Part shown: positions 44,406 to 57,424 of the stretch, in pieces
How the letters are laid out: each line of letters begins with the position of its first letter
Position numbering within the stretch: the stretch's first letter is position 1
NCBI GenBank assembly: GCA_905250025.1
Contig: CAJNOJ010000003.1
Location: forward strand, 1 to 64,000
Direction: 5' to 3'
DNA length: 64,000 nt
From: Adineta ricciae
Taxonomy: Eukaryota > Rotifera > Eurotatoria > Adinetida > Adinetidae
The notes under the pieces: generated by a model
The model's input: only the letters and a program-made list of their open reading frames with translations
Database searches by the model: none
Told to the model about the DNA's origin: nothing
Translations under genes and position numbers: made by a program

Positions 44406-47400
44406 TTAATATGCTTAAAGATAAGCAAATAAATTAATTGCAATCGATGATATATAATATGTCAAACAACGGTAATTATTATTACCCATAGGCTATATTA
44501 AAAAACAAAACTGACTATCTCATAATCATTTTGCATCACTTTGCCTTCTTTTCTTTCATTCTCTAATTCCATTAGTGAATTCATTGTCATATATTAACAT
44601 CGATTATTCAATAACTTACTCAACTAATTCTCTTCACACGTGATCGAACCATATGACAATTTGAAACTAGATGGCAGTAAAGAATGAGTGATTCACATAG
44701 ACACTGAAATCTAAAAATGAGAAACGACGTGGTAATGTCAATTGAAATGAAAGCTTTTTCCTTTCTTTGTATTACAGACAAGCACACACATTAAATACAC
44801 ATGTAACAAACGCGAACGAGGGGAACTTTACTGCTACTACCACAACTGCCACTAATGCTTATTAGTCGGCAAGGCATCCAGCCACATGATTCTTTTCTTC
44901 TTCTTCTTCTGCTTCTTCTTTTTTTTCTCTTTTCCTCATTCTTCTGCAAATTTTTCCTTTGTCACTAACATATCCTCTTCGGCATCGATGCATTCATATT
45001 GCATGGAGAGTTATGTAGCTCTTTCCGTGCCGTTCCGCTCTATTCTACAACCATTGCATATAGAACCGAAAAAAAAAACGTTGCATTTTATAGGAAAGAA
45101 CAGAGAGAAAAAAAATAAGATGAAGAAGAAGGAGCAAAGGCAAAAAAACAAAAGAGACAAACTAGTACTGATAGTGTCGATGTGTTGTCGTCGATCAAAT
45201 GTCAAATGTTGCGAGAGAAGAAATAACTGAAGAGATTTACAGGAAAGACACTCATGAGAAATCTAAATAAAAAAAACCCTTCTAATACGGACGAAAAGTG
45301 CGTATCTTGCTAAGAATTAGGCTGACGATAGATTATCATCGTCTATGATTACACTCGAAATTCATCAAATATCTTTTCCACAGTTTGTATTTATCTTCAC
45401 ATTCGATGACATTTGGGATCAAATTCATCCGACGAATTCTCTTCTGGTACTGTCGTCGAATTCATTCACCTAACTCAACAAGTCATTTTCAGTAAATTGA
45501 CTATCGAAATTAATTACTTCATACTTGAGTACGTTTTGTTTTCTTCATGTATTTTCACATATATGTCAACAATACATCCATCTTATTTGCGGAGAGAACA
45601 ATTACTTCTCAAGAAAAGCATCACGTCGATTCTTAATTCGACAGCAGAAAAAAACACGAGAGAAATCTGATAAATCGGCCTACTATTTGATTTCCTACAT
45701 CAAAGACATTCTAATGTTCAATAAATCTATAAATTAACATTTTTTTTCCATCAACGATCATGCTCATTTTTCTTCTCTTGTTCTTTTCCCCTTTTGCTTG
45801 CTTTCCATGTTCTGTTACAATTATAAAGAAAGGGACCGAAAAAGAAATAATAACAAAAATTTACGAATGAATGAAGCAAAAAAAAAAAGAATAAAAGACG
45901 TTGACAAGGAAATGAAAATCATCTTGATTTACTTTGTAGCTTCTCGTCGACATTTATATAAACGAAAAGAAAACAATTCTACAAAAAAAAAAAGATCGAT
46001 CGTTTCTCTCCAATCAGACTACTGTTCACTCGGTAATAAACTTGGCCAAATAGAGAAAGGGAACAACTTCGTAATTAAAAATGGCATTGCTAAATCTGCA
46101 TACTATATGCACTTTTTGAATCTTTTATTTTCTTACCGAAGGGAATATAATAAAATATGCTTAGTTTATATATATAACACGAACTGATCGATAGATGATT
46201 AGCATACATGAGATATGAAATGCACTCGAATGACAGACAACATACGATAGATTCTTAGTCTGTCAGTCGGTTTTGATCAGAAATAATATTTTAATCAGTT
46301 TGAGAAAGCATTCCGACCTAAAATAGTAGATATAATTAAAGAAATAAATAACTAAAGAGAGAATATTATTTTTTTTCCTTTATCATATTAATAATCATTG
46401 CACGCTATTTGCTTATACCGGATACGATTTCAGATGGTTGAACATTCGACTTTTTTCTTCTTCTTAATTCGCTAACTGATGAAAAGGAAAGTTTTGTTTT
46501 CTTTCTCAAGTTGATTGAAGCAACTTTTGTTGTTAATGGATTCCATAGAGATTATTTCAAATGGAATAATTTATGTATTATTAAATAGATCGAACACGAA
46601 GAAGTTATTCATCGAAGCATTTCTATTAAAGTTTATTTTTTGATTAAGAAAAGAGAAGAAAAGATTAGCTTTTTTTTTTCAAAAAGAATTTCGTAATAAT
46701 CAATGCCGGATATTGCCTCAGGAAACCAGAATAGGAGATGGATTAATCAAGTCAAGGAAATTTCTAACTAGAATTTTTCTCGATGTAGAAAAACAACAAA
46801 TCATCGCAAAGAAAAAGCGAATCAATATCTTATTATAGAACAAAGTTCCTTAGGCTTCTTTTGCTGGAGAATGCCTCTAAGCATTTGTTATCTTGGATGT
46901 AGTATATGTTAGGTAAGTGGGTATTTATTAATTGGTACATGAAAGTACCTTGAGAAATTCATCCGCTGGATGAATTAAAGTTATTTAATATTTCGATCTT
47001 AGTCCACGATGTATCTATGACTTTATCAAGTTGTTCTTTATGATTGATTAATTCATCATAATGCAGATGCCATCGTTTTGTTCAGTTCCGGGTGATAAAT
47101 ATTGCCATTTTCTATAAAGACTCGAATGTTTTCCATTTCAAAATTCCGGTGTTAAGTAGTCTTTTATATCGAGGTGTACTTCTCGAACGAAACAAAAGAC
47201 AAATCGATGAATATTATGAACCGTAGTTGAAGAACACTAGAGTAAAGTATTAGTAATTGTCATTGATCGATCATAGAGATAGACATAGTTCTAAGTATGG
47301 ACGAAATACATTGAAAATATCTGCAATGTCTTATCTAAAAAACACATTTGTACTCATAGTATTTTCTTGCATTCATCATTACTTCTCTGACATGCTTTCC

Positions 47401-47707
47401 AAAAAGTCATGTACTACATCGTTTTTTAATTTTCTTTTTCTCATTGAAATGTTTGATCATTACGATCTAGTGAACAAATTATATATGACGTTGTTAATAA
47501 TATCGAACGTGCCATGTTTTATTGTCTAATAAGTATTATTTGAATTTCGTATGAGAGCATTCGTGCTTGCCTAAAGAGTCGTTCATTCGTTTCCACAATG
47601 AAGTAGAACAATCAATTTCTACATCGATATGCTACATTGTTGAAAACGAGCAGAAATGCTATACATGATGTTCTTGTTTTTAAATGTGCATGTTAACTGA
47701 TTTGATA
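44406..47707. other. Intergenic, no gene seen
   Basis: 3.3 kb of AT-rich sequence upstream of both flanking divergent genes. A (TTC)n tract lies at 44896-44935 with a complementary GAA-rich zone near 45100-45160, which produces spurious long ORFs on both strands. Confidence 0.5.
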
Positions 47708-47929
47708 TTATCCCTAGTCCGCCCATGCTCTTTTAGGATTTTTTTGCAACTAGCCCTACAATTTAAGTTATGATATTTTACATCTGATTTCACACAGAGC
47801 GTATTAAAACAATGACCTTTTTAACTCTAGCGAAAAATCAAAACTAAATGTCATACTCTGTTACTTATCAAAAAACATCTACTTCGGATGTGGGTCAAAA
47901 ATGACCCATGTTGGGCGGACTAGAGTTAT
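47708..47929. mobile_element. Small inverted-repeat element flanked by TTAT
   Basis: A 214-bp element (47712-47925) has 14-bp terminal inverted repeats starting CCCTAGTCCGCCCA on the left, with one mismatch on the right. It is flanked by TTAT at 47708-47711 and 47926-47929. Internal to the right end is a palindromic GGGTCAAAAATGACCC. The CCC terminus and 4-bp T/A-rich duplication resemble piggyBac elements, though TTAT rather than TTAA is unusual. It is non-coding. Confidence 0.7.
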
Positions 47930-48256
47930 TCATTCTGGATAAAAATCAAGGTATTTTTAGTTTTATTACTAATTTCATTTCAGTGATATAATTATAGAAA
48001 AAAAACGGGCATCGTCTTATGAAGAAAATTGTATCTTTGCATATAATTTAAAACAAAAAGTATAGAAAGAAAACTCTAATTATCTTTTGCACACACATTC
48101 AAAATATTATTAATTTTCATTTAACGTTTTTTTTTCTGATTCTTTTCCTATTTGCATTCTTACAGTAAATACCAGTTTCACCAAAATTAACCTACGTTTC
48201 CTCTGGAGTTGGTGGCTGTCTATATAATTCATTAACAGTTTTTAGCAATCGATGCT
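47930..48256. other. Upstream region of the secreted glycoprotein gene
   Basis: AT-rich leader region with an acceptor-like TTGCATTCTTACAG near 48155-48166, possibly the splice or trans-splice site of the 5' UTR of the gene at 48257. Nothing else was seen. Confidence 0.3.
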
Positions 48257-49252
48257 ATGCACTTTGTTATCGACATGAATTTGAAAGTAATTCGAATGTT
48301 TGTTTTTCTTTTATGGATGTCAATGAAATCAGCAAGTGCGTTATCAGTTGCTCGAATCGTCAATGCAACCTATTCAGCCGGTATTGCATTTTTGAATACA
48401 AATTCTACGGCACCAACTTCTTGTATGTGTTCATGCATTGCTCATCCCCACTGTCTTTCAATCAGCGTGACAACCAAGTCTGTAACTCTTTATCAATGTC
48501 AGTTATTTGCCACATATCCGATGAAGAGTTCTCAATTATCACCGTCATCAACAACATACGTAATGGTTTATACTAATCGAACAATGAAATCAGTTTATTT
48601 GAATAATGGCACGCAGCTATCAAATCCAGCACGTTTATTTTCCAATACCGTATTCCCATGGATTCCTATTTTTAAGCTGTTTTCAGGAAATAATCAATCG
48701 TTTCTGGGGTTAAATTCGAGTAATTTAACGACGCTGACAGCAATACCAACAATTCCATTTTATCAAATCATGCCGCATTGGTTCAATATTCTGCTCGCTC
48801 AATGGAATCAAAACTTGTACGTACCTAGTCAATTGGCGATCGCTTTTATCACTAATCGTACAACTATTATTGACTTTTTAATATTCAATACGGTTCAATC
48901 AAACACAACTAATTGGTTTTCATCCTCGCGTTTCATTTCTAACCAATATTGGTCACTGCCTCAATATATTAATACAACAATTGCGCAATCACAAATGATT
49001 CCAGTTTATATGGACAGTGATTGTATCAGATCACTGAATTGTAATTTCAAATATTCAAGCAGTGGATGCACACAGGATTTCTACGGATATTTCTTCATCC
49101 ATGGTGGTTATAAGGATTCATGTATTGCTGCTGTTCGAAATGTTTCCCAAGTGCCGATACCGTCTATTTTCTATAGCATCACAAAAGACTACACTAACGG
49201 AAATATCAACAATTATAACATTAGCAATGGTCTCATAGGATTTGTGCATTAG
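48257..49252 (+). CDS. Secreted N-glycosylated protein with apple-like N-terminal region
   Basis: An intronless ORF of 331 residues. The likely real start is an internal Met (MNLKVIRMFVFLLWMSMKSA), which gives a clean signal peptide. Residues ~30-110 hold cysteines in the order SCMCSCIAHPHCLSISV then YQCQLF, which recalls PAN/apple domains. The remainder (WFNILLAQWNQNLYVPSQLA, YMDSDCIRSLNCNF) has more than ten NxS/T sites and ends with a Cys pair around CTQDFYGYFFIHGGYKDSC. No membrane helix follows the signal peptide, so the product is probably secreted. The N-terminal layout resembles the gene at 6029-6988. Function is unknown. Confidence 0.7.
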   Translation: MHFVIDMNLKVIRMFVFLLWMSMKSASALSVARIVNATYSAGIAFLNTNSTAPTSCMCSCIAHPHCLSISVTTKSVTLYQCQLFATYPMKSSQLSPSSTTYVMVYTNRTMKSVYLNNGTQLSNPARLFSNTVFPWIPIFKLFSGNNQSFLGLNSSNLTTLTAIPTIPFYQIMPHWFNILLAQWNQNLYVPSQLAIAFITNRTTIIDFLIFNTVQSNTTNWFSSSRFISNQYWSLPQYINTTIAQSQMIPVYMDSDCIRSLNCNFKYSSSGCTQDFYGYFFIHGGYKDSCIAAVRNVSQVPIPSIFYSITKDYTNGNINNYNISNGLIGFVH

Positions 49253-51576
49253 ATACAAACATACCCGAAATACATCATGTACTTAAATATATTGTTACTA
49301 TCTAAATAAACTGAGCGGAATTGCACAGAATATCTCATAGAATCTCTTGCAAATTATGTCGATGGTGTAGAGCGATTGCTCATAGCGTAGAACATTTATA
49401 ATGGGTGAGGTGAGGTGTGTAAAGCATCTTTAATACCCATCATCAGAGAATGTCTCCAGACAAAGGTTATGTATACACATCAGCTAACAGATAAACTACT
49501 TAAAGCTAACTGACTGTTTAATGTACAGGAAAAGCCACATTTAAATCAACATAACTCTCGATTTTACTTCGAAGTTTTCGTTTAAAAACCAATAATGCAC
49601 AAATCATATAACTTTATCAATTTTCATGTAAATTTTTATTATTTAAAGAAAGTAAAAAACTTTATTTTCATCGCTATGTTTCGCATATTATAGAAGAACA
49701 AAAATATAAAATAGTGTACTTAATAATCAAAAAAACATGTTCGCAGACAATTTAAGCAGCAATTTATCTGATCATTATTTCTGTTACTTTTCATCCTACA
49801 CGAGCAGGTTCGAATAACTTTTTTCATTTGTGACACCGATGAAATCGTACTAAGTGTGATACTTGATAAAAAGATTAACGCTCTCTTTTTTGTAATGTAG
49901 TTCACTCTATTCTAGATGCCTTGAAACACAAACAGTAAGTTGTATTAAAGTAAAATTGTTGTCCACACGTCTTCAAAATATACCATTGGTTAACTACCTG
50001 TGGTTATTATCACTCTACTGTTGTATATAAGCGTTACAAAATAAAAAAACTAACATGTGTAAATTAGAAAAGTTCCTGTTTTTGTCCCATTTGGTTGTTA
50101 TCATACTCTTCCTCTTCAGTTTCCAGCTTTCTACATCTTGAGTAGATCGGCAATTTTTGAATTTCGTTCTCTAATTGTATCCTACTTTTTCGCTCGGATC
50201 AGCGACGCCATAGAATCATTGTCATAGGAATACTAAAGAATTGGGCGTTTTCGCCTTTGAGATTTCTGTAAAAATATGTAAAAACTAAGTTCAAATTAAG
50301 ACAAGCCTTGCCGAACATCTCTTCCCATAGGAGTACTATTTGTATTTACCAGAATGAAATATGAATATGCAAACACAACAAACACGTCATTGGGCGAAAC
50401 ATGATAATTCGATCAAGTACAGCTTGCTTGCAACAAAATGTTATCCAAGTTTTTCACCAAATGAGTGATGGTGTAAACTGTAAACTAAAACTGATAGGCA
50501 GATTCGCCCTTATGCGAGCCATTCTTGATAGGCGTTATTTCTTCACCGGAACTTTACACCAAGAATATACACCAAGAGAAATCAATCAATGAAGCGAAAG
50601 ACCTATCCTATTATCTTAAAGTTATCAGTGGGTTTGCACCACTATAGTCCGACTGAAAGGAAAAGTGGTGCAAGACGTTTAGAAAGTTCACCAATTGTTT
50701 GATCAATAGTTGAGTACAAGTAGAACTAGGTGCATACCGAGTTACCAGTAAGATGAGTTGCTATTTAAGAAACGAAAACAAAATGATGATTATTGAAAGC
50801 GAAAGGATATGGAAATTCATTCTTGTTCACTTTGTCCTCTACAATAAGTGAACCCGTAGAAAAATCGTATACACAGAAGTTCTTACGGATTGTTTCAGTT
50901 AAACAGTATTCTTTGTTCAAGCATTACAGATTTTTAGAGAATAATACATATAATTTTTGATGCTATGAAATAAGAGAAGGATTGATTTCAGTCGCAATTC
51001 TATCAGTCAATTCAAGGCATTGCAATACACAGCAGTAAAGTTAATGATAAGAATAAAAAGTTGCATATAAACAGGAAACCAACTATTTGAACTAATTCAG
51101 CGTGTATTGTTTAGAATACTTCACATTCAACTGAGATTACTTAATTCTGAAGAATTTGCTTTTTGTCGATAGTTTATTTTCTTTTAGAATATACTCTTTT
51201 GTTCACTCTTCCGCCCATTCGAAACAATTTGTCTGAGAAAAAGATTTTTACTTCTTTTCTTATTCTAATCAATTAAGGAGTTTCTTCAAATTGAATCGAG
51301 AAATAGTTGATTCAATAGGGTTTCTTTTTTTTCTGTCGTGAAAAGTTGAAACTAAGAAATTTTCTCACTTTCTTCGAATCCAAGCGACATCTGCCTTTAA
51401 AAGTCATATCATTGATTGATATATTCAGCTGTTTCATTTGTTTATTGTTTTTTGTTTCATTCTCTATCTATCTATTCTTATTTTGAAATATCAAATTACC
51501 TCGATGAATTCCTTTTATTTGATTTTCTTTGTTTATATTCAAGTGTTTCTCTAAGTAGCAGAATTGCTTTTAGATT
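49253..51576. other. Intergenic, with one hairpin
   Basis: No gene was recognised. A perfect 10-bp inverted repeat (TTGCACCACT at 50634-50643, complement at 50664-50673) with a 20-nt loop is present. It does not fold as a tRNA. An acceptor-like TTGCTTTTAG ends at 51573, 3 nt before the start codon of gene A. Confidence 0.5.
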
Positions 51577-53279
51577 ATGATGAATTCATTGATTACCAAC
51601 ATTCCGCGTTTGGGTGAAACAAAGACTAAACCGAAAATAGGCGAAATACGCTTAACCACAGATGGAAAACGACGTAAAATATTCGACGGTCATTGTTGGC
51701 AATATTTGTGTGCAGGCGATATCAATTGTCGAATTCAATCAAAGTTTACTTGTCGATTACATAAAAATATCACTCCAACTGACTCATCACTAGATAAATT
51801 ACCGGCGAATAAAATCGATGGACTCAAATTAGGTGATATACAAGCCTTGCCGAATGGTAATCGGCAGATATGGCGTGGTACACGATGGTATAACTTATGT
51901 CAAGCCAAAAATTGTTCTGTACAAGCCAAACAATTTTGTAAAATACATCAAAACCAACGCATCTCATTACCAAACACAAGTATTTCGTTTGAATTCATAC
52001 TAAGACAATTGTTGTTTGATATTCATTATAGACGAATCAGTCACTGAAAAATTTCGATTGAATTCTCGCACAAGATCCTGTACCATGACTAGCGAAAAAA
52101 CGGGTAAGTAAAGTTATTTACATTCGTCATATATCGATCGAATAAGTACCTTTATCATAGAAAAAAAGGAGCACGAAGAAGTAGAACTATCAAATAACAT
52201 TTCGCCGGAAATGACAACGAATAAACGTGCTCGATCCGATGAAAATATTTCCGAATCAACCAATCCTACAGCATTAGAAAAACCTGAATTACAAACACGG
52301 AACGGTCGTCGTGTACGATGCACTGGTTTGATTTGGAAACACCTGTATGCTGATAGAAAGAATAGTTTGTATAAACGCAAATATACACGTCACAGCGCAC
52401 CCGCAAAAAAGACCGATTTAGTCAATGAAACGAATCCAGATGAATCTACTACAAACGAATCATTACCGTCAGATACAATTGAATCAACAGTACAAACTAG
52501 TCCAAAGGCAAAATTAGACAAGAGAAAGAAACGAAAACTTACAGATGATACAAACACAAGAGAACACATCGTTCCAAAACGATCGAACCACGATCAAAGA
52601 CAAAAAGGTAGACAATCGAAGAAACTGTCAACTCGATCTAAAAGCTATTAATTGATACATCGATATTCACTGACTTTATCTAAATTATTTTTAGATGCCG
52701 AGAAACCAATTATTTTACATCTCGAACCACATTCATCTAATGCATCGGTAATCGACTGTTGTTTGTTGTTCGCATTCATCAAACTGTAAAATGATTTTCA
52801 CCATTTAGGTTTCTGATAGTCCTATGAAAGATCAATCGCTTGATGAACCTGCTTTAGAAAATGCGGAGATCTCATTTGCGTTAAAACCGAATCGTCTCAA
52901 CGCAACGCATCAGTCGATCGAAATTCCTGTTCAACCTCCAGTACCATGCAGTTATGATTCTTCTCCAGCATCAATTCTTGAACAATTCGGAACAATTATA
53001 AAAAAAGAAGCAGTAGTTGTAAGTTATTTATATTCATTTTCGCTGAATTCTTTTCTAAGATCATCTGTTTTCGTGTTTACACAGGAAGAAGAATCATTAA
53101 TCTGTGTTCCAACAGCATACACAATCGGTACTGAGGCTTCTACCTGTGAAACGTTACAAGACTTTTTACGTGCCGAAGAAATGAAGACAAAGGAATTCAA
53201 ACTCGATTGTCAACGTATCAGTTATCGTCTAGCTAAAATTCAGGATTGTATTGGGAGCATCACGACATTAACTAGTTGA
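51577..53279 (+). CDS. Gene A: nuclear-type protein with two Cys3His fingers and a third degenerate copy
   Basis: Six exons join in phase (51577-51979, 52032-52103, 52161-52607, 52695-52747, 52809-53018, 53085-53279), giving 459 residues. Finger 1 (about 20-62: GEIRLTTDGKRRKIFDG, CWQYLC, CRLH) has C45, C51, C59, H62. Finger 2 (about 84-124: GDIQALPNGNRQIWRG, RWYNLC, CKIH) has C108, C113, C121, H124. A third copy in exon 3 (NGRRVRCTGLIWKHLY) keeps the G-R-W frame but has lost its zinc-binding cysteines. Lys/Arg-rich stretches (KLDKRKKRKLTDD) look like nuclear localisation signals, and a C-terminal charged helix may be a coiled coil. The same finger recurs in genes B and C. DNA or protein binding is inferred from composition only. 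The start follows an AG three bases earlier, as in gene C. Confidence 0.75.
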
Positions 53280-53575
53280 ATCATCTTGATCAATCCAACT
53301 CGTCTGCCAATTCTTATATCAATTTGTAAATTTCCAATTCGCACAAAAGCTCAATGGCTTCAATCAGATAAATGCAAAAATTCAATTGTTAACGTTTGTT
53401 TGTTTTGTTTTGTTTCATAACAGAAAAAAAAAAGAAATGATGATTGTAAGTTTGTATTGTTCATTCATACATTTCGTTTAACATATTTGTGTGCTATGTG
53501 TATAATTAAAATCACCTGAAAACCAGAACCTTATCTAATTTCTTTGTTTTCCTCTTATTTAAGATTATTTTTGTC

Positions 53576-55580
53576 ATGTCAACGAAATCCGTGGATATTA
53601 ACGATCAACCTCTACTAACCACATCTATCAAAATTGAAAATGATGCAGATGACGATGTCTTATACGATGAATCATCCGAGATAATTAACCGAAATGATTA
53701 CTTTTCTAATCTACCGTCAACATCTACCTCAGTTATTGCATCTTTGTCATCGGCTTACAAAGGCAAGATTGAAGTCACCAGTAAAGGACGTCGAAAAATT
53801 TTCGATGGAGTTCGATGGCAAATACTATGTCGAAGACCAGGTTCGGTTCTTATCTTTTTTAATCATTGCTATTTCTATAAATCGCTTTGAACGCTTAGTG
53901 CATCATCTCGCAAAATATGCGTCTAAAGTTATCAGTTAGAAAAATTGACCACTCTCATTTCATGTGGCATGGTCGATCGTTTGTCGAAACAGACTTTGCT
54001 TTCTTCGAGTCTGTTGTATAAGTCGTATCGAATAATCAAGGATACTACGATTAGCCAAAATTGGTCGAAAATTCATTGCTACAGCTAGATATATTATGTG
54101 CTGAGGAGGATTATTTAAAAGTATGATACTAGACACATGTTTAGGCTTGCAATCTGAACTTTCATTCATTATTGTTGTACGAGTTGCATTTAACAAAAAT
54201 AACTTTATTTATATCGCGATCGGGTTACGAAATGAAGTACAGTTTTGTTTTCATTAATAAGGCACAAGATTTATCTCGTCGGAATGTAGTCACAAAGCTA
54301 GTTTTTCCTAACACGATGACATTTTTCTATCGGTTTATATATGAAAGAATGTAAACGAGCAATTGATTACTTATGAACTATTATAAGCGATGTATAGTAA
54401 CTTTGTCTTGAGAGCTGAAGCATTTCGAGGCTGCACCATCGCATTAGTAAACGAGCTCTGAAGTGCGCTGCAGTACTGAAAAGCTACAGAGGGTGTGGGC
54501 AAAACGTCATCGTGTTATTTACGTTTAAGCTGGTATACGGATATAAAATGAGTCATTCTCTTTGCAGAATGTCGAAAGCAAACGAATAAGAAGTCACTCT
54601 GTATAACCCACTACAAAGAAGAATATGAAACATCGATGGCTCGTGCATCACCTTGGTCAAATAATCTTTCATTGTTTCAAGTGCCAACGTATCGAAAAGA
54701 GCAACAGTTATTTCATTCGAAGTCAATTCAAAACCATCTGGAAGATCAAAATAATACCATAAGCACAACAGATAGTATTGATAATAATGAACAACTGCCA
54801 TTCAATACATCTTCTCATCAAATGATCAACCCAGAACAAATCGAACATATTGAAAATGGTCGGCGTACTTTATTGAAAAATAAACGATGGGCACCATTAT
54901 GTAAATATGATCATGTTTGTCGAAATCACGCTAAATATGACTCCCTTTGTATCAAACACTATGAAATCACACAAAAAAGACGACGAAATCTACTGAAATT
55001 CCATAATTATGATAAACTACATTTGCATTCCAATGTGTACGATGAATATCGAACAGTATTCACGGATAATATAGCTAAACGTTTGAAATCGAATAATGGT
55101 TAGTTGTTTTTTTTCTTAAATATTCGATGATTTCTATCCAAAATTACTCTTTAGAACTTCAAACATCTCCTTCATCAGTTACCGAACAGTTTGAAATAAA
55201 CAGTAACGAAAATATCCATATGGTAATTTCATTTCATCAATATTTTTGTTGGATATATATTTTTTTCTCCTGCAGTCGACTGGATCGTTGGAAAATAATT
55301 CGCGCTTATTGACATCAAGATCTCCCGGTGAAGAATCAACATCTTTGAAGAAGCATCTACATAATACTTTATCAAAATCTTTTCCGGTAAAGCATAGGTC
55401 GATTTGTCGAAAGAATTTTATTTGTGTCTTCTGTTGCAGTGCGATAAACAAAATACTGATCAATCCGTCCAAACTGATCTAAGCATTCCATTGTGTTGTC
55501 GCATTCATCAGAATGGTCATTCATTCTATTCGACATGTAAACATTATGTAAGAACAAAAAGGAAATCTTTTAAATGCTAA
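53576..55580 (+). CDS. Gene B: protein with two Cys3His fingers and a Cys/His-rich C-terminus
   Basis: Five exons join in phase (53576-53840, 54568-55098, 55155-55222, 55276-55386, 55440-55580), giving 371 residues. After an acidic N-terminus, finger 1 (KGRRKIFDGVRWQILC, then ECRKQTNKKSLCITH) has C85, C90, C100, H103 and is split by a 727-nt intron with an unusual GTTCGG donor. Finger 2 (ENGRRTLLKNKRWAPLC, then CRNHAKYDSLCIKH) has C200, C206, C216, H219. The last exon encodes LCCRIHQNGHSFYSTCKHYV, possibly another metal site. Ser/Thr-rich stretches lie between. It is a paralogue of gene A in the same orientation. Its role is unknown, probably nuclear. Confidence 0.75.
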
Positions 55581-56041
55581 ATCAATCTTGTGTTTTTCTT
55601 TTCTTATACATAGAAGTCAACCATAAATACCAAGTCCGAGCCACAATGTATCGAGATCAATTTATTTACATCAAAATTTCTATGAAATTGATTATAGTCA
55701 TAGTATGAACAATCTCTAGTTGATTTCTTTCTTTTTATTTTTACTGATAATAGTAGCTTTTCCTTTCTATATCGATGATTGTATTTTTTTTTGTCTTCAC
55801 TTTATTTGAGTATTTTGTAGCATTTTATTCCAATTCTTTATTTGTTTGATATTAATTGATAGCATGATAGAGGTGAGAGAAATGATGATTTTTTTCCGAT
55901 GATGGATGATATATTTTTCTCCTGTTCAAATTATAGTTGTTTATGTCACAAATTGTGTCGTTATTTTTAGTTGAATAGAAAAATAAAGATAAATGTGTAC
56001 GTATATATACGACTGTTGTAAGAAATGGTCCGCCCACATGT
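55581..56041. other. Intergenic, no gene seen
   Basis: AT-rich 3' flanks of gene B and of the convergent gene ending at 56042. Confidence 0.5.
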
Positions 56042-56734
56042 TCAATCTGCGTACAACTCATAGGACATATGCGATAGATTCAAAGAATTCAAAACATCGT
56101 ATATACTACTGAATTGGATTTGATTATCAGTATATTCTTCCAATGTCTCAGCGCTTTTCAACTCGCCCAATATCCACTGACGTTTTAGAATGATTTTACC
56201 GAGGTAATCACATCCCTTTGATGGTATGAAATCTTTCGGTATCGATACATGTCTACCATATTTTCGCATTGAATCAACTGCAGTTAATCCATCGTACGGA
56301 TGGACGATCATTTCATTTATTGTTGGCGTAGAATGTGAGCGATAGTTTGTGTACCATACATTATTGATTTCGCGGAGAATTTCTAATCCGTGTAATTGAC
56401 CTTCTTGCCAATTTCTTTCTAAGTAATAGACTTCTGAAGAAGGTCCCCCAACACGATGATACGCTTGTACACATTCTTCCAGTCCATGACGTTGAACATG
56501 TTCGCCGTGTCCGATGACGGTAAGACGCATGTGAAAATCCCATTGGATAAATCGACAATGTAATATGGAAGTTTTACGTGCAAAGCGTATTTTCATGAGT
56601 AGTTTCAGCGAGCGAGCCTCGTGAAACCATTCTCGACTAATTGACGATTGTGATAAATAGTCCTTTGGTGTTTGACAGTAGAGCAAAATCACATGAATAG
56701 CTTCAAGTGGGAGCGAAATCGACTTGGAGGACAT
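56042..56734 (-). CDS. F-box-like protein, single exon
   Basis: An intronless ORF of 230 residues. Residues about 6-45 (ISLPLEAIHVILLYCQTPKD, then YLSQSSISREWFHEARS) have the LP...I..IL......L...S.VS..W spacing of an F-box, which would bind SKP1. The rest contains HGEHVQRHGLEECVQAYHRV and EGQLHGLEILREINNVWYTN. No repeat-type substrate domain is evident. It lies on the opposite strand between genes B and C. The family beyond the F-box-like start is not recognised. Confidence 0.6.
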   Translation of the reverse strand: MSSKSISLPLEAIHVILLYCQTPKDYLSQSSISREWFHEARSLKLLMKIRFARKTSILHCRFIQWDFHMRLTVIGHGEHVQRHGLEECVQAYHRVGGPSSEVYYLERNWQEGQLHGLEILREINNVWYTNYRSHSTPTINEMIVHPYDGLTAVDSMRKYGRHVSIPKDFIPSKGCDYLGKIILKRQWILGELKSAETLEEYTDNQIQFSSIYDVLNSLNLSHMSYELYAD

Positions 56735-57424
56735 TTGTAAAGTATGATTGCGTAATCTCTACCTAATTTGAAATTACAGACGTTAGACAATAAAAAAAAG
56801 TTTTATACTGTAGTAAACGATGAATCTCTTTTCATTCGTAGGACAACATCGACAGAAAAAAAAACATTTAGAAGATACTGAAGTTGATTCGCTTACTATA
56901 GGTTACTCATTGACCTAGGCTATAGTTCGTAAAATTATCACAAATTGTCAGAGGAAATGACATCAGGGGCTCAAACAATAAGATTACTATGCTGAATGAT
57001 CTCAGTGTAAAATACCTTGATGAAGACATTTGGTCTTGAAATTATTCTCTGTTAAAGACATCGGAGCAGATTACCGGGATTAGGCAATGACCTGTTTTCT
57101 AAAATCCCTCTGATAAGAATATTCGTGTACGCTCGGCAGATAATCCGCAGAATCTCAGGAAATATATACCTATCATTTTGATGCAGTCAGCGATTATTTT
57201 ATGAATAGGAAACGTAGATATGAAAATCTAATTGAAAACAATAGATGTCGTCATTTATTCATAGTACCTTTGAGTGTATATCATATAATCAGATCCTATT
57301 GGTCCGCAGTTATCTAACCGTTCGATCTAGTTAGTAGATAGATAGAAGTTACTTATTTGTCAACAAAGGTTTGAAGGGTGTCGTACGTATGAGATGATAA
57401 AGTAGTTTTTTTTTGTTCTAGATT
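56735..57424. other. Intergenic, shared upstream region
   Basis: Lies between divergent starts of the F-box-like gene and gene C. Just before gene C there is a T-run and TTGTTCTAG ending at 57421, a strong splice or trans-splice acceptor 3 nt upstream of the ATG. Confidence 0.5.

Noticed and set aside
44886-45230. 114-residue ORF with poly-Phe
   Set aside because: Translation of a TTC/T-rich tract and the adjacent GAA-rich zone. No family resemblance.
50634-50673. A tRNA gene at the 10-bp stem
   Set aside because: No D, anticodon or T arms and no B-box. It is a simple hairpin.
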